A stretch of 64,000 nt of DNA. Source: Desulfamplus sp. GTDB taxonomy: Bacteria; Desulfobacterota; Desulfobacteria; Desulfobacterales; Desulfobacteraceae. Both the position numbers and the translations under genes were made by a program. This document shows, piece by piece, positions 18,037 to 26,801 of this stretch (positions are counted from its first letter, which is position 1; the number at the start of each line of letters is the position of its first letter). The DNA is taken from positions 23,901-87,900 of the forward strand of contig JADFZJ010000008.1 of assembly GCA_015232555.1 (NCBI GenBank). Direction: 5' to 3'. Under the pieces are notes generated by a model. The model worked only from the letters and a program-made list of their open reading frames with translations. It had not been told where the DNA came from and did no database searches.

Positions 18037-19497
18037 ATGGAATCTTCTTTAAAAGCACTATCTGCACTTGATGGCAGATATGACAAAATGACAGCAGAAC
18101 TTAAAGATATTTTTTCTGAATATGGATTGATACGCCATAGGGTTTATGTTGAGATTGAGTGGCTCAAATTTATCATTGATGACTTAAAATTGACTTCACT
18201 ATCTGCTTCAACGGGAGAACTCACTGCAAAAGAGCAGTCGTCTTCAAGCGTTGCTGATAAGGTTCAAGCTGACGATAATAAGTTGCAAATCAATAAAATT
18301 CAATTGATTTTAGAAAACTTTAATGAATCAGATGCACAGAAAATTAAAGATATAGAGAAAACAACCAACCATGATGTCAAGGCTGTGGAGTATTTCATAA
18401 AGGATAAATTAGTTGACTTAGGATTATCTGCTATCATGGAGTGGGTTCATTTTGCCTGCACATCAGATGATATCAACAATATCTCTTACGCTCTTATGGT
18501 AAAAAAGGGCAGAGATGTTGTGGTGAAATATCTCTTTGAGCTGGTTGAAAGGATTGAGGAGAAAGCACTTGAGTATAAATCTATCCCGATGATGGGAAGA
18601 ACTCACGGACAGCCTGCTACACCCACAACAACAGGCAAAGAATTTGTCAACTTTGCGTGGCGTCTCCGCCGTGAGCTTAATATTTTAAAAGGTGCAACTA
18701 TAGAGGCAAAGATTAACGGTGCTACAGGCAACTACAATGCACACTGTTTTGTATTTCCCCAAATTGACTGGATTGAAGCTGGACAGAGATTTCTTAAGAA
18801 AAATCTTGGACTTGAACCGCTTCTGTTTACAACCCAGATAAGCCCCAATGCTCATTTGTCGTTCATTCTCCACGCAATGGTAAGGTCTGCTGCCATTACA
18901 ATTGATTTTGACAGGGATATGTGGGGTTATATCTCGCTTAGATATTTCAGGCAGCGTCTTAAAAAAGGGGAGACTGGCTCTTCAACCATGCCGCACAAGG
19001 TCAACCCGATTGATTTTGAAAACAGCGAGGGAAATATGGGGCTTGCAATCTCAATGATGGAGCATCTTGCGGTTAAACTTCAAAAATCACGTTTTCAGAG
19101 GGATTTGAGTGACAGCACTGTATTAAGAAGCCTTGGGTCTGCTTTCGGCTATTATTTGATTGGTATTAAAAATAGCATCAAAGGTCTTAGTAAGATCGCT
19201 ATTGATACAGATGCCATCTCTAAAGATTTAGAGGCAAATCCTGAACTTTTGGCAGAACCGTTTCAAACAGCCATGAGATTTTACGGAGAGGATAACCCTT
19301 ATGAGCGGCTAAAAGAGCTTACACGGGGACATAGAATTGGACGGCAGGAGCTTGAGATGTTTGTGAACACTCTTGAGAAGGTTCCAGTTGAGTTCAGAGA
19401 GAAGATGAAACTTCTAACTCCAGCAGGCTATACAGGGCTTGCAGAGAAACTTGTAGAACAATATTTTGTAACTATCAAATCCTCTAAATATGACTGA
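18037..19497 (+). CDS. purB: Adenylosuccinate lyase
   Basis: Fumarate-releasing lyase acting twice in purine synthesis (SAICAR to AICAR, adenylosuccinate to AMP). 486 residues, about 30 more than the E. coli-type enzyme it resembles. The family signature GSSTMPHKVNPIDFEN begins at residue 313. KTTNHDVKAVEYF and MMGRTHGQPATPTT contain the conserved His motifs. Extra length is mainly a Ser/Lys/Asp-rich segment near residues 52-75 (TGELTAKEQSSSSVADK). ATG with AAAAGGA upstream. It stands alone and is followed by a perfect stem-loop terminator. Confidence 0.97.
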   Translation: MESSLKALSALDGRYDKMTAELKDIFSEYGLIRHRVYVEIEWLKFIIDDLKLTSLSASTGELTAKEQSSSSVADKVQADDNKLQINKIQLILENFNESDAQKIKDIEKTTNHDVKAVEYFIKDKLVDLGLSAIMEWVHFACTSDDINNISYALMVKKGRDVVVKYLFELVERIEEKALEYKSIPMMGRTHGQPATPTTTGKEFVNFAWRLRRELNILKGATIEAKINGATGNYNAHCFVFPQIDWIEAGQRFLKKNLGLEPLLFTTQISPNAHLSFILHAMVRSAAITIDFDRDMWGYISLRYFRQRLKKGETGSSTMPHKVNPIDFENSEGNMGLAISMMEHLAVKLQKSRFQRDLSDSTVLRSLGSAFGYYLIGIKNSIKGLSKIAIDTDAISKDLEANPELLAEPFQTAMRFYGEDNPYERLKELTRGHRIGRQELEMFVNTLEKVPVEFREKMKLLTPAGYTGLAEKLVEQYFVTIKSSKYD

Positions 19498-19530
19498 ATG
19501 AAATCATAGAGGTGCATGAAACTATAATAG

Positions 19531-19579
19531 ATTACACATGGATGATTGGTCATTTGATTATAAATCATCCATGTGTAAT
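19531..19579. terminator. Perfect 17-bp stem-loop, bidirectional terminator
   Basis: ATTACACATGGATGATT (19531-19547) is the exact reverse complement of 19563-19579, with a 15-nt loop. It lies between convergent purB (plus) and the CheX-like gene (minus), where a shared terminator is expected. Confidence 0.75.
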
Positions 19580-19588
19580 AATCAGGTA

Positions 19589-20239
19589 TTATTCTAAAAC
19601 AGCTTCCTTGTTCATCTTTTCAGTTAGCCGCTGTTTTGTTTGTGCTGCAAGAAGGATATCATCTATATCCTCCTCCTCCTCCTTTTCAAATGGGAACAGT
19701 GTTTCAAACTCGGTTTTTTCAATACCAAGTTCAAGAAAAAAAGGGCGGTGGTTTTCAGTTTCAAACGAAACTCTTCTAAATTGAGGAGTTTCAATCTTTG
19801 TGTCGATAGAGATTACAACATCTTTATTGATAACAAGCATTTTAGGCAGACTCAGCTTTATTGATACCTGAAGCTCCTGTCTGAGTTCAGTCTGAAAACG
19901 TCCCATAGTCTGACTCATAAGCTCGCCTAAAACATTTGCAACATCATCGGATGTGTGCAAAATAGATAGCTCATCTTTAGGCATTCCCATATTTATCATA
20001 TAGCTTGTATAGACTTCCATTGCAGCTTCCGCTGTAAAATTCATTACAAGAAGTCCAGACAACCCCCCTTCAAATATAGTAAAACAGCTTATATCTGGTT
20101 TTAAACATGTTTTACTTATTTTCTGGACAATTGGAGAGAACGATACCTCCTCACCTGATGCCTTGGTCAATACTTTTTGAACCGATTTGCATAAAATAAT
20201 AAGTATCTCATCTGTTGACTGAATTACTTTTTCGGTCAT
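19589..20239 (-). CDS. CheX/CheC-like protein (DUF3334-like)
   Basis: 216-residue soluble protein. The middle region (about 60-150) shows GLLVMNFTAEAAMEVY and SDDVANVLGELMSQTMGRF. This looks like the CheX/CheC/FliY fold, where an E..N or D..N pair serves as phosphatase site on CheY-type receivers. It matches best, from memory, the DUF3334 group. The C-terminus is acidic (FEKEEEEDIDDILL). Given the many receiver domains nearby, a role in removing receiver phosphate is plausible but unproven. ATG with AAGGAGG at 7 nt. Three direct repeats lie just upstream (20303-20363). Confidence 0.6.
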   Translation of the reverse strand: MTEKVIQSTDEILIILCKSVQKVLTKASGEEVSFSPIVQKISKTCLKPDISCFTIFEGGLSGLLVMNFTAEAAMEVYTSYMINMGMPKDELSILHTSDDVANVLGELMSQTMGRFQTELRQELQVSIKLSLPKMLVINKDVVISIDTKIETPQFRRVSFETENHRPFFLELGIEKTEFETLFPFEKEEEEDIDDILLAAQTKQRLTEKMNKEAVLE

Positions 20240-20302
20240 TCTGTGCCTCCTTATGTATTAAATAATCTGTTAAATGCTTTATTTTAGGTTGGTTATAAAC
20301 AT

Positions 20303-20363
20303 TTTTGTTCAGTTGTTTAGCAATATTTTGTTCAATTGTTTAGAACTGTTTTTGTTTGTTTAG
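20303..20363 (-). repeat. Three direct repeats upstream of the CheX-like gene
   Basis: Copies at 20303-20320, 20326-20343 and 20348-20363 share the core TTTTGTTCA-TTGTTTAG (third copy shorter). Spacing is about 20-23 bp, two helical turns. They fall 64-125 bp before the CheX-like start on its coding strand, so they could be operator sites. This is inference from position and spacing only. Confidence 0.4.
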
Positions 20364-20372
20364 TAACAGAGT

Positions 20373-20861
20373 TTAAAGCCTTATGATATCTGGCTTTTTA
20401 TCGCAGTGCTCCATGAATTTGAGCAGATCACATGATGCAATAGTAGTAGTTGCAGTATTAACTAAAGGGTGAAAATTGAGAAGGCTATGTTCCATCATCT
20501 CTTCATCTAAAACAATTTTAACATCTTGATTTTTTATGTTAATCACTGCAAATGGTGTTACAGAACCAGGAGTTACCCCCATAACCTCTTCAAGCAGTTC
20601 AGGCTTGCCAAATGATGGATTTTTAGCATCAATTTTTTTTGCAATCTCTTTGATGTTAATCTGTTTATCAGATAGAGTTACCACTAAAAACAGATTATTT
20701 TTCCTGTCTTTAAAAAAAAGATTCTTGCTATGCACACCCTCAATGCCTTCATGGTGAAGGTCAGCCTCTTCAACAGTATATACGGGCGGATGTTCGTGAT
20801 TTTTATAATTTATGCCAATTTCTGATAATACGTGTAACAGCTCTTCTTGGGTTTTTAACAT
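20373..20861 (-). CDS. Prolyl-tRNA editing (YbaK/ProX-type) deacylase
   Basis: 162-residue trans-editing domain that hydrolyses mischarged tRNA(Pro), typically Ala- or Cys-tRNA(Pro). The sequence follows the ProX/PrdX type: HEHPPVYTVEEAD near 22-34, KNLFFKDRKNNLFLVV near 46-61, FGKPELLEEVMGVTPGSVTPF near 84-104, and FHPLVNTATTTI near 130-141 with the conserved NT-T-T pocket. Length is normal for a free-standing editing protein. ATG with GGAG 7 nt upstream. It is upstream of and on the same strand as the CheX-like gene, but the 130-bp gap with repeats suggests separate transcription. Confidence 0.88.
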   Translation of the reverse strand: MLKTQEELLHVLSEIGINYKNHEHPPVYTVEEADLHHEGIEGVHSKNLFFKDRKNNLFLVVTLSDKQINIKEIAKKIDAKNPSFGKPELLEEVMGVTPGSVTPFAVINIKNQDVKIVLDEEMMEHSLLNFHPLVNTATTTIASCDLLKFMEHCDKKPDIIRL

Positions 20862-21061
20862 TATTCAACTCCAGATTTTTAAATTTAAAGTGTTTTTATC
20901 TCATTATTTAATCCTTTTAACCTGAAAATACTCCTGACAGCAAAAGATTTTTTAATATTATCGGTTATAATCATGTTAAGATGACATGAAAAAACTTTAC
21001 GGCAATCAGATAATCATTCATATATAATGTGAATTATAATTCATTTAAAAGGAGTATATCA

Positions 21062-21514
21062 GTGACTCGATTAATTTATATATTGGCAATAATGTCAGGT
21101 GGAATTTTTCTTCCGATTCAAGTAGCGGTGAATACCCTGCTAAGAAAACATATTGGAGCACCAATGCAGGTTACTTTTATCTCGTTTCTTGTTGGAACAG
21201 TAGCTTCATTGTTTATCTGTATTGCGGCTCGCTATCCTTTGCCTACTGCTGCCGGCATAAGTGCTACATCATGGTGGATGTGGTTTGGAGGTCTGCTTGG
21301 CACGTTTTATGTGTGGGCTACTATTTTTGCCACCCCGCATATTGGTGCGGCTTTAGCTATGGCTCTTACTGTTGCGGGGCAGATGTCAACTGCACTTCTT
21401 TTGGATCATTACGGAGCATTTGGTTTACAGCGATATCCATTATCTTTTATACGTATAACTGGTATTGTGCTTGTAATTGCTGGTGTGTCGCTGATTGCAT
21501 ACACAAAAAAATAG
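21062..21514 (+). CDS. DMT-family membrane protein (YdcZ/DUF606-like)
   Basis: 150-residue integral membrane protein with about five hydrophobic helices, of the small DUF606 branch of the drug/metabolite transporter superfamily. The start SGGIFLPIQVAVNTLLRK and the GGLLGTFYVWATIFATPHIG stretch are characteristic. Such half-size proteins probably work as dimers; substrate unknown. GTG at 21062 is taken as start because AAAAGGAG lies 7 nt upstream. A GTG 33 nt earlier is in frame but lacks a site. It is followed after 18 bp by a tRNA-dihydrouridine synthase gene, so co-transcription is likely. Confidence 0.82.
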   Translation: MTRLIYILAIMSGGIFLPIQVAVNTLLRKHIGAPMQVTFISFLVGTVASLFICIAARYPLPTAAGISATSWWMWFGGLLGTFYVWATIFATPHIGAALAMALTVAGQMSTALLLDHYGAFGLQRYPLSFIRITGIVLVIAGVSLIAYTKK

Positions 21515-21532
21515 AGATTTTTAAGAGAGAAA

Positions 21533-22675
21533 ATGAGTTATCAAATAATACTTGCACCTCTACAGGGTTATACTGACGCAGTCTTTAGGGATGTCTATTT
21601 CCGTCACTTTACAGGTGTTGATGAGGCAATGTCTCCTTTTATATCAACAATGAGTCAAAATAAAATAAATATCTCATCTTTAAAAGATGTTGTTCCAGAA
21701 AATAACCTTCATTGCCCTAAACTTATTCCGCAGATACTTGGCAATGTGGCAGAAGATTTTCTCTTTCTTACTCGTCGCCTTGTGGAGCTTGGTTACAGCA
21801 CCGTAAATCTTAACATGGGCTGCCCTCACTCCAAAGTTGCAAAGAAAAAGCGGGGGTCTGGTATGCTTCCATATCCTGAAATGGTTGACCAGTTACTTGA
21901 TAATGTGTTTAAAGGTCTAACCTCTGAACTTGTTCAATGTAAAATTTCCATTAAGACCCGTTTAGGAAGGTATGAGAAAGATGAGATATTTAATCTGTTA
22001 CCGATTTTTGAACGATATCCTTTAGAGGAGATTATTGTTCATCCTCGAACAGGTGTTGAGATGTACGGGGGAAATGCTGACGTTAATGCTTTTATCCGGG
22101 TTGCTGATAACACATCTCACAATTTGGTTTACAATGGAGATATTACAAGCGTTAAAGTGTTTGAGAATATTGCAGGAAATTTAGAAGGCATAAGAAGATA
22201 TGGTCAATCAACTTCCACCGCATCTTCAAAGCCTATAAAGCGATTTATGATTGGAAGAGGTATTTTATCAAATCCGTTTCTGCCTTCAGAGATAAAAGAG
22301 GCATTAGGATACAATGGAAAAATGCAGGGGTTTTACAGCTTTGAAGATAGAATCGGCAAGAGCAGTGATAAGTTGGGTGAAAATAGAATGAACAAGGACA
22401 AGGACAGTGATAAATTAGAAAAAATCAGGCTTTTTCACAACGAACTGTTTGCAACCTATTCCCGTAAGTTTTATGGACCTTTGCATGTAACTGGCAGAAT
22501 GAAAGGATTTTGGACATATATTGGTCCATCGTTTCCTGTAAATAGAAAAGAGATAAAAAAGATTTTAAAGGTAAAAAACAGGGAGCATTATGCAGAAGCA
22601 GCAGAGAAGTTTTTTGCTGCAATGCCTATTTTTGAACCAGATAATGATAATCTTGACACATATTCGAGACTCTAA
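21533..22675 (+). CDS. tRNA-dihydrouridine synthase family protein
   Basis: 380-residue FMN enzyme that reduces uridine in the D-loop of tRNA. LAPLQGYTDAVFRDVYF at the N-terminus binds FMN. NLNMGCPHSKVAKKKRGSGM carries the catalytic Cys and Lys. IIVHPRTGVEMYGG and FMIGRGILSNPF are the later phosphate-binding loops. It is distinct from the DusB-type gene at 25313. Two hydrophilic inserts (near 224-236 and 283-306, rich in Ser, Lys, Asp) add length. It begins 18 bp after the DMT gene. Which D-loop position it modifies cannot be said. Confidence 0.9.
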   Translation: MSYQIILAPLQGYTDAVFRDVYFRHFTGVDEAMSPFISTMSQNKINISSLKDVVPENNLHCPKLIPQILGNVAEDFLFLTRRLVELGYSTVNLNMGCPHSKVAKKKRGSGMLPYPEMVDQLLDNVFKGLTSELVQCKISIKTRLGRYEKDEIFNLLPIFERYPLEEIIVHPRTGVEMYGGNADVNAFIRVADNTSHNLVYNGDITSVKVFENIAGNLEGIRRYGQSTSTASSKPIKRFMIGRGILSNPFLPSEIKEALGYNGKMQGFYSFEDRIGKSSDKLGENRMNKDKDSDKLEKIRLFHNELFATYSRKFYGPLHVTGRMKGFWTYIGPSFPVNRKEIKKILKVKNREHYAEAAEKFFAAMPIFEPDNDNLDTYSRL

Positions 22676-22742
22676 AACTTGATATAATCTAATATTTCGT
22701 AATTTAGTACGATTTAATACTTAATAATGTGACACAATTTGA

Positions 22743-22773
22743 GATTTGACAGCACCTAAAAAATCATCAAATC
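22743..22773 (+). terminator. Weak stem-loop after dihydrouridine synthase gene
   Basis: GATTTGA (22743-22749) pairs with TCAAATC (22767-22773) around a 17-nt loop, followed by TTTAAAA. The left arm matches the first bases of the stronger hairpin at 13264. Confidence 0.3.
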
Positions 22774-22816
22774 TTTAAAAATATAAAACAAGATAAACAA
22801 AAAGGAGATACCCGTA

Positions 22817-24883
22817 ATGGATCCACTGTTTCAACCAATTAATATCAATTTTCTTTCAGTTAAAAATAGAATATTCATGCCTGCAATGCATCTTAACATG
22901 GCAGACAATTTTCAGGTTACAGACCAGATAGTAGATTTTTATATAGAGCGGGCAAAAGGTGGTGCAGGCATGATCTCGGTTGGATATGCAACTGTTGATG
23001 AGTTGTCAGGCAACAGCCTTAATATTGGTGCTCATAAAGATGAATTTATTGAGGGATTAAGCAGGCTTGCATCAGCAATCAAGGATAATGGAGCAAGATC
23101 ATGCGTTCAGCTTAACCATTCTGGGCGTTATAACATGTCTTTTTTTCTCAACGGTGAAAAGCCTGTAGCACCATCTCCGATTGCATCTAATTTAACAAGA
23201 GAGGTTCCAAGGGAACTTGAGAAAGATGATATCAAAAATATTATCAAAAGATTTGCAGATGCAGCACTCAGGGTTAAAAAAGCAGGGTTTGATGCTGTTG
23301 AGATTTTAAGCGGGACAGGTTATCTGATAAGTGAATTTCTCTCTCCTTTGACTAATCATAGAACCGATGAATATGGAGGCTCTTTTGAAAACCGTATCCG
23401 CTTTGGCATTGAGATCATGTTAGCAATCCGTCAAGCTGTAGGGGAAGATTTTCCTATAATCGTCAGAATGAATGGAAATGATTTTATGCGACAAGGGCAG
23501 GGACGAGAGGAGCTTTTAAAGTATGCAACTGCCCTTGAGGAAGAGGCTGGAGTTGATGCTCTATGTATCAATGTTGGATGGCATGAAGCACGAGTTCCTC
23601 AAATTACTGCATCAGTTCCGCGTGGTGCTTTTGGTTACCTTGCTCGTGGAATCAGAGATGTTGTAAGGATACCTGTCATAGCAAGCCATAGAATCAACGA
23701 TCCAGTAGTTGCAAGAGAGATGATAGCAGACGGCTTGTGTGATATGGTTGCTATGGGGAGAAGTCTGATTGCCGATCCGTCTCTGCCTGAAAAAACAAGA
23801 ACGGGTAGAGAAGAGGAGATTATACACTGTATCGCATGTGCTCAAGGGTGCTTTGACAACCTCTTTAAGCTCAAACATGTTGAGTGTCTGTGTAACCCAA
23901 GAGCAGGGCATGAAAAGGCAAGAGCAACTATTCAGACAGATAAACCCAAAAAGGTTATGATAATTGGAGGCGGAGCGGCTGGAATGAATGCAGCCATGAC
24001 TCTTGCAGATCGAGGTCACAAGGTCTCTTTGTACGAAAAGTCAGGACGGCTTGGCGGACAGCTCTATTTAGCTGCGGCTCCTCCAGGACGGGATGAATTT
24101 GCAGAATTTGCAAAAAATCTTGCAACTCAGATTAGTATTCGCAATATTGATCTTCACCTGAACACTTCTGTAGATATTGATATGATTAAAAATGCCAATC
24201 CAGATCATATTATCCTTGCTACTGGTGCTGTTCCTGTAACTCCGCCCATTCCTGGTATTGATAAATCCCACGTTGAAGAGGCATATCTTCCTGGCAGTGA
24301 TCAGTTGTGTCATCTGACATTGGTTGAATTTTCCCGCGTGGTTCAGGCGTGGGATGTGCTGCAAAATAAAGTTTATACAGGAGAAAATGTTGTAGTTGTA
24401 GGAGGCGGTGCTGTTGGAGTTGAAACGGCTCTCTTTCTTGCAGAAAAAGGTACATTGTCAGGAGAATCTCTTAAATTTCTCCTTATTAACAATGCAGAGC
24501 CGCCCGAAACTCTCTACAAGATGGCTACAAAAGGGACAAAACATGTTACAATAATTGAGATGCTTGACAAGGTTGGTAAAGAGTTTGGCAAGAGCACAAG
24601 ATGGGGAATGCTTCAGGATATGGAAAGGGTTGGTATAGATGTCAAGCTCAAGAGTCGTGCATTGGAGATTACCCGTGATGGTATTATAGTCGAGACACCA
24701 AATGGTGTTCAAGAGATTACAGCAGATAGCATTGTAATTGCCACAGGTTCTGCCTCTGAGAACAGACTTCTGCCTGAAATTAAGAGTCTCAATATTCCAT
24801 GCGATGTGATAGGTGATGCAAAGAGTATAGGCATGGCATTTGACGCTGTTCATCAAGGAGTTATAGCAGCATTGAAGATTTAA
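22817..24883 (+). CDS. FMN/4Fe-4S/FAD oxidoreductase (2,4-dienoyl-CoA reductase-like)
   Basis: 688-residue member of the old-yellow-enzyme-type NADH:flavin oxidoreductase group. The N-terminal FMN barrel (1-370) has VQLNHSGRYN and ISEFLSPLTNHRTDEYGGS. Cysteines near 345-368 (CIACAQGCF, then VECLCNP) would hold the 4Fe-4S cluster. A C-terminal FAD/NAD(P) module follows with VMIIGGGAAGMNAAMTLADR and VVVVGGGAVGVETALFLA. Relatives reduce 2,4-dienoyl-CoA, trimethylamine or other enones; the substrate here is not predictable. SD AAAGGAG precedes the ATG. It lies between two dihydrouridine synthase genes on the same strand. Confidence 0.9.
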   Translation: MDPLFQPININFLSVKNRIFMPAMHLNMADNFQVTDQIVDFYIERAKGGAGMISVGYATVDELSGNSLNIGAHKDEFIEGLSRLASAIKDNGARSCVQLNHSGRYNMSFFLNGEKPVAPSPIASNLTREVPRELEKDDIKNIIKRFADAALRVKKAGFDAVEILSGTGYLISEFLSPLTNHRTDEYGGSFENRIRFGIEIMLAIRQAVGEDFPIIVRMNGNDFMRQGQGREELLKYATALEEEAGVDALCINVGWHEARVPQITASVPRGAFGYLARGIRDVVRIPVIASHRINDPVVAREMIADGLCDMVAMGRSLIADPSLPEKTRTGREEEIIHCIACAQGCFDNLFKLKHVECLCNPRAGHEKARATIQTDKPKKVMIIGGGAAGMNAAMTLADRGHKVSLYEKSGRLGGQLYLAAAPPGRDEFAEFAKNLATQISIRNIDLHLNTSVDIDMIKNANPDHIILATGAVPVTPPIPGIDKSHVEEAYLPGSDQLCHLTLVEFSRVVQAWDVLQNKVYTGENVVVVGGGAVGVETALFLAEKGTLSGESLKFLLINNAEPPETLYKMATKGTKHVTIIEMLDKVGKEFGKSTRWGMLQDMERVGIDVKLKSRALEITRDGIIVETPNGVQEITADSIVIATGSASENRLLPEIKSLNIPCDVIGDAKSIGMAFDAVHQGVIAALKI

Positions 24884-24915
24884 GTTGTTTCAATAATCGT
24901 CACGGAGAACATTCT

Positions 24916-25338
24916 ATGGCAATAGAAAATGATATTATTCTGGTATATATGGAAGACTCACCTATTTTTTTTGCAAGGGTGGAGGAGATATGGCCAGATA
25001 TTAAAAAAGATTGGTTCAATATAGAGCTTTTAGTACTCCAGATACCTGTAAAGATTATTGTCTGGACACTTAAAGATATCTATATTAATGGCACTGAATT
25101 TTTTATGGGCGGCAAGCGTATGAGAATTGAGGTTGTTCGTGCTCCTCGCGATAATTTTATGGAGGAGCATGAAGAAGAGGCTCATGACAACTCTATAACG
25201 CAACTCAAAAAAAATAACAGCGTCAAAAGCGATAAAGAAGGTAAAGTTGATAAAGAAGAGAGTGGACAGGTCATTTCCATAGCAGCTTTTCAGAAGAAAA
25301 AAAGGATAACCAATGAAGATAGGGAAACTGATAATTGA
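24916..25338 (+). CDS. Hypothetical protein overlapping dusB
   Basis: 140-residue soluble protein that I do not recognise. Residues 1-75 form a compact beta-rich block (DIILVYMEDSPIFFARVEEI, FNIELLVLQIPVKIIVWTL). The rest is highly charged and probably disordered (EEHEEEAHDN, KSDKEGKVDKEESG). ATG with GGAG 9 nt upstream. Its last 26 bp overlap the start of dusB, indicating translational coupling. The second half is antisense to another open frame, but the ribosome-binding site and overlap support this strand. Confidence 0.75.
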   Translation: MAIENDIILVYMEDSPIFFARVEEIWPDIKKDWFNIELLVLQIPVKIIVWTLKDIYINGTEFFMGGKRMRIEVVRAPRDNFMEEHEEEAHDNSITQLKKNNSVKSDKEGKVDKEESGQVISIAAFQKKKRITNEDRETDN

Positions 25339-26434
25339 TGGACATACTGTTCTGGCACCGCTTGCGGGAGTAACCAATTTGCCGTTCAGGCGTATTGTGA
25401 AGCGTTGCGGATGTTCATTGGTATGTACTGAAATGATCAGTGTCAAAGGTCTTCTGTATAACTCAGAAAAAACCTTCTCCCTTCTTCAAACTACACCTGA
25501 AGAAAAACCTCTGTCGGTTCAGATTTTTGGTTCTGAACCGACAGAGATGGCAAAAGCCGCTGCTATAATTGAGAAAATGGACATTGCCTCATCTTCTCTT
25601 TTGAATGATAGAGCTACGACTAGCAAAGTTGCTGACATTATTGATATCAACTTTGGCTGTAGCGTAAAGAAGGTGGTTAAAACAGGTGCAGGAGTTGCAT
25701 TAATGCAAAATATCGCCAATGCAGAAAATATTATCAGGGCTGTCCGTGATGCTGTATCCACTCCTTTTACGATTAAAATACGATCTGGATGGGATAGGTC
25801 GGGTATTCAGGCGTTCAAGATTGCAGAATCAGCACAAAAATTAGGGGTTGATGCGATAACATTTCACCCTCGAACAGCATCTCAGGGTTTTAAGGGAGAG
25901 GCTGACTGGTCATTGATAAAACAGCTAAAAGCCAATATGTCAATTCCCCTAATTGGTAATGGAGACATCTTTTCGGCTGAAGATGGAGTCAGGATGATTC
26001 AAGAGACAGGATGTGATGCAGTTATGGTTGGCAGGGCTGCAATGTCTAACCCTTTTATTTTAGAAGATATTGAAACTCTTATTTCTGAACTTGCTGAACA
26101 TCAATATGAATATGACTTTGCAAATAAATCGGTCAACTCTTCTGATTTGCGGTCATTTTATGATTTGTTAAAAAAAAGTTACCAAAATCGTTCTTCAGAC
26201 GAAATTTTCGCTGTTATGAAGGAGCTTCTGAAAAGTTCAGCAGATTATTTTGGAGAGTTGCCAGCTTGCAAGATGATGCGAAGCCGGCTTGTCTGGTTTG
26301 TCAAAGGGTATCCTGAGAGCAGTAAATTCAGAAGAGCCTTGACAAACATTGAGTCAATGTCACAGGCTCTTGATATTATTAATGAATATCAAAATTTTAT
26401 TGTTTCTCATAAACAGCAGATGCCATTGAGCTGA
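25313..26434 (+). CDS. dusB: tRNA-dihydrouridine synthase B
   Basis: 373-residue FMN-dependent enzyme reducing a D-loop uridine (U17 for E. coli DusB). LAPLAGVTNLPFRRIVKRCG is the FMN-binding start. INFGCSVKKVVKTGAGVALM holds the active-site Cys and Lys. ITFHPRTASQGFKGEADW and VMVGRAAMSNPFI complete the barrel. A Ser/Ala/Thr-rich insert (near 98-110) separates early strands. AAGGAT lies 6 nt before the ATG, within the preceding gene. The 3' end overlaps convergent queF by 38 bp. Confidence 0.93.
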   Translation: MKIGKLIIDGHTVLAPLAGVTNLPFRRIVKRCGCSLVCTEMISVKGLLYNSEKTFSLLQTTPEEKPLSVQIFGSEPTEMAKAAAIIEKMDIASSSLLNDRATTSKVADIIDINFGCSVKKVVKTGAGVALMQNIANAENIIRAVRDAVSTPFTIKIRSGWDRSGIQAFKIAESAQKLGVDAITFHPRTASQGFKGEADWSLIKQLKANMSIPLIGNGDIFSAEDGVRMIQETGCDAVMVGRAAMSNPFILEDIETLISELAEHQYEYDFANKSVNSSDLRSFYDLLKKSYQNRSSDEIFAVMKELLKSSADYFGELPACKMMRSRLVWFVKGYPESSKFRRALTNIESMSQALDIINEYQNFIVSHKQQMPLS

Positions 26435-26801
26435 CTCCTCCCCGAGGTGTAAATTCGCCGATAACTTCCATGTAGAGAGGGTCAATCATATCAACTAAAT
26501 CATCTAAAATCCTGTTGACTACATGCTCATAGAACATCCCAACATTACGATACTGGAGCAGATAGAATTTTAAAGATTTAAGTTCAACTATTTTTTGGTC
26601 AGGTCTGTATTTTATGATAATACACCCAACATCAGGAAGCCCAGTCATCGGGCATACCGATGTAAATTCAGGCTGTTTGATAGTTATATCAATAGTTCTT
26701 TTGGATTTATAACCATAATCAATAGGGTCAAGCATCTCTTTTTTAACTGTTTCAGGCAGTTCAATAGTATAATTTATTTTGTATTCATAAGAAGGTTTCA
26801 T
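26397..26801 (-). CDS. queF: NADPH-dependent preQ0 reductase
   Basis: 134-residue tunnel-fold enzyme reducing the nitrile of 7-cyano-7-deazaguanine to preQ1, a queuosine precursor. Short (YkvM-like) form: catalytic Cys50 in TSVCPMTGLPD with Asp57, and the QueF motif present as ELKSLKFYLLQYRNVGMFYE. FTPRGGVSS near the C-terminus is also conserved. AAGGA lies 5 nt before the ATG. It is convergent with dusB and overlaps its 3' end. The product of the pathway is used by tgt at 38431-39579. Confidence 0.95.
   Translation of the reverse strand: MKPSYEYKINYTIELPETVKKEMLDPIDYGYKSKRTIDITIKQPEFTSVCPMTGLPDVGCIIIKYRPDQKIVELKSLKFYLLQYRNVGMFYEHVVNRILDDLVDMIDPLYMEVIGEFTPRGGVSSMASAVYEKQ

Noticed and set aside
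23612..24019. 135-codon minus-strand frame within the oxidoreductase gene
   Set aside because: Antisense to the FeS and FAD-binding motifs; no supporting signals.
25030..25446. 138-codon minus-strand frame across the hypothetical gene and dusB
   Set aside because: Covers the dusB N-terminus, which is certain; the plus-strand hypothetical has the better ribosome-binding site and overlap.
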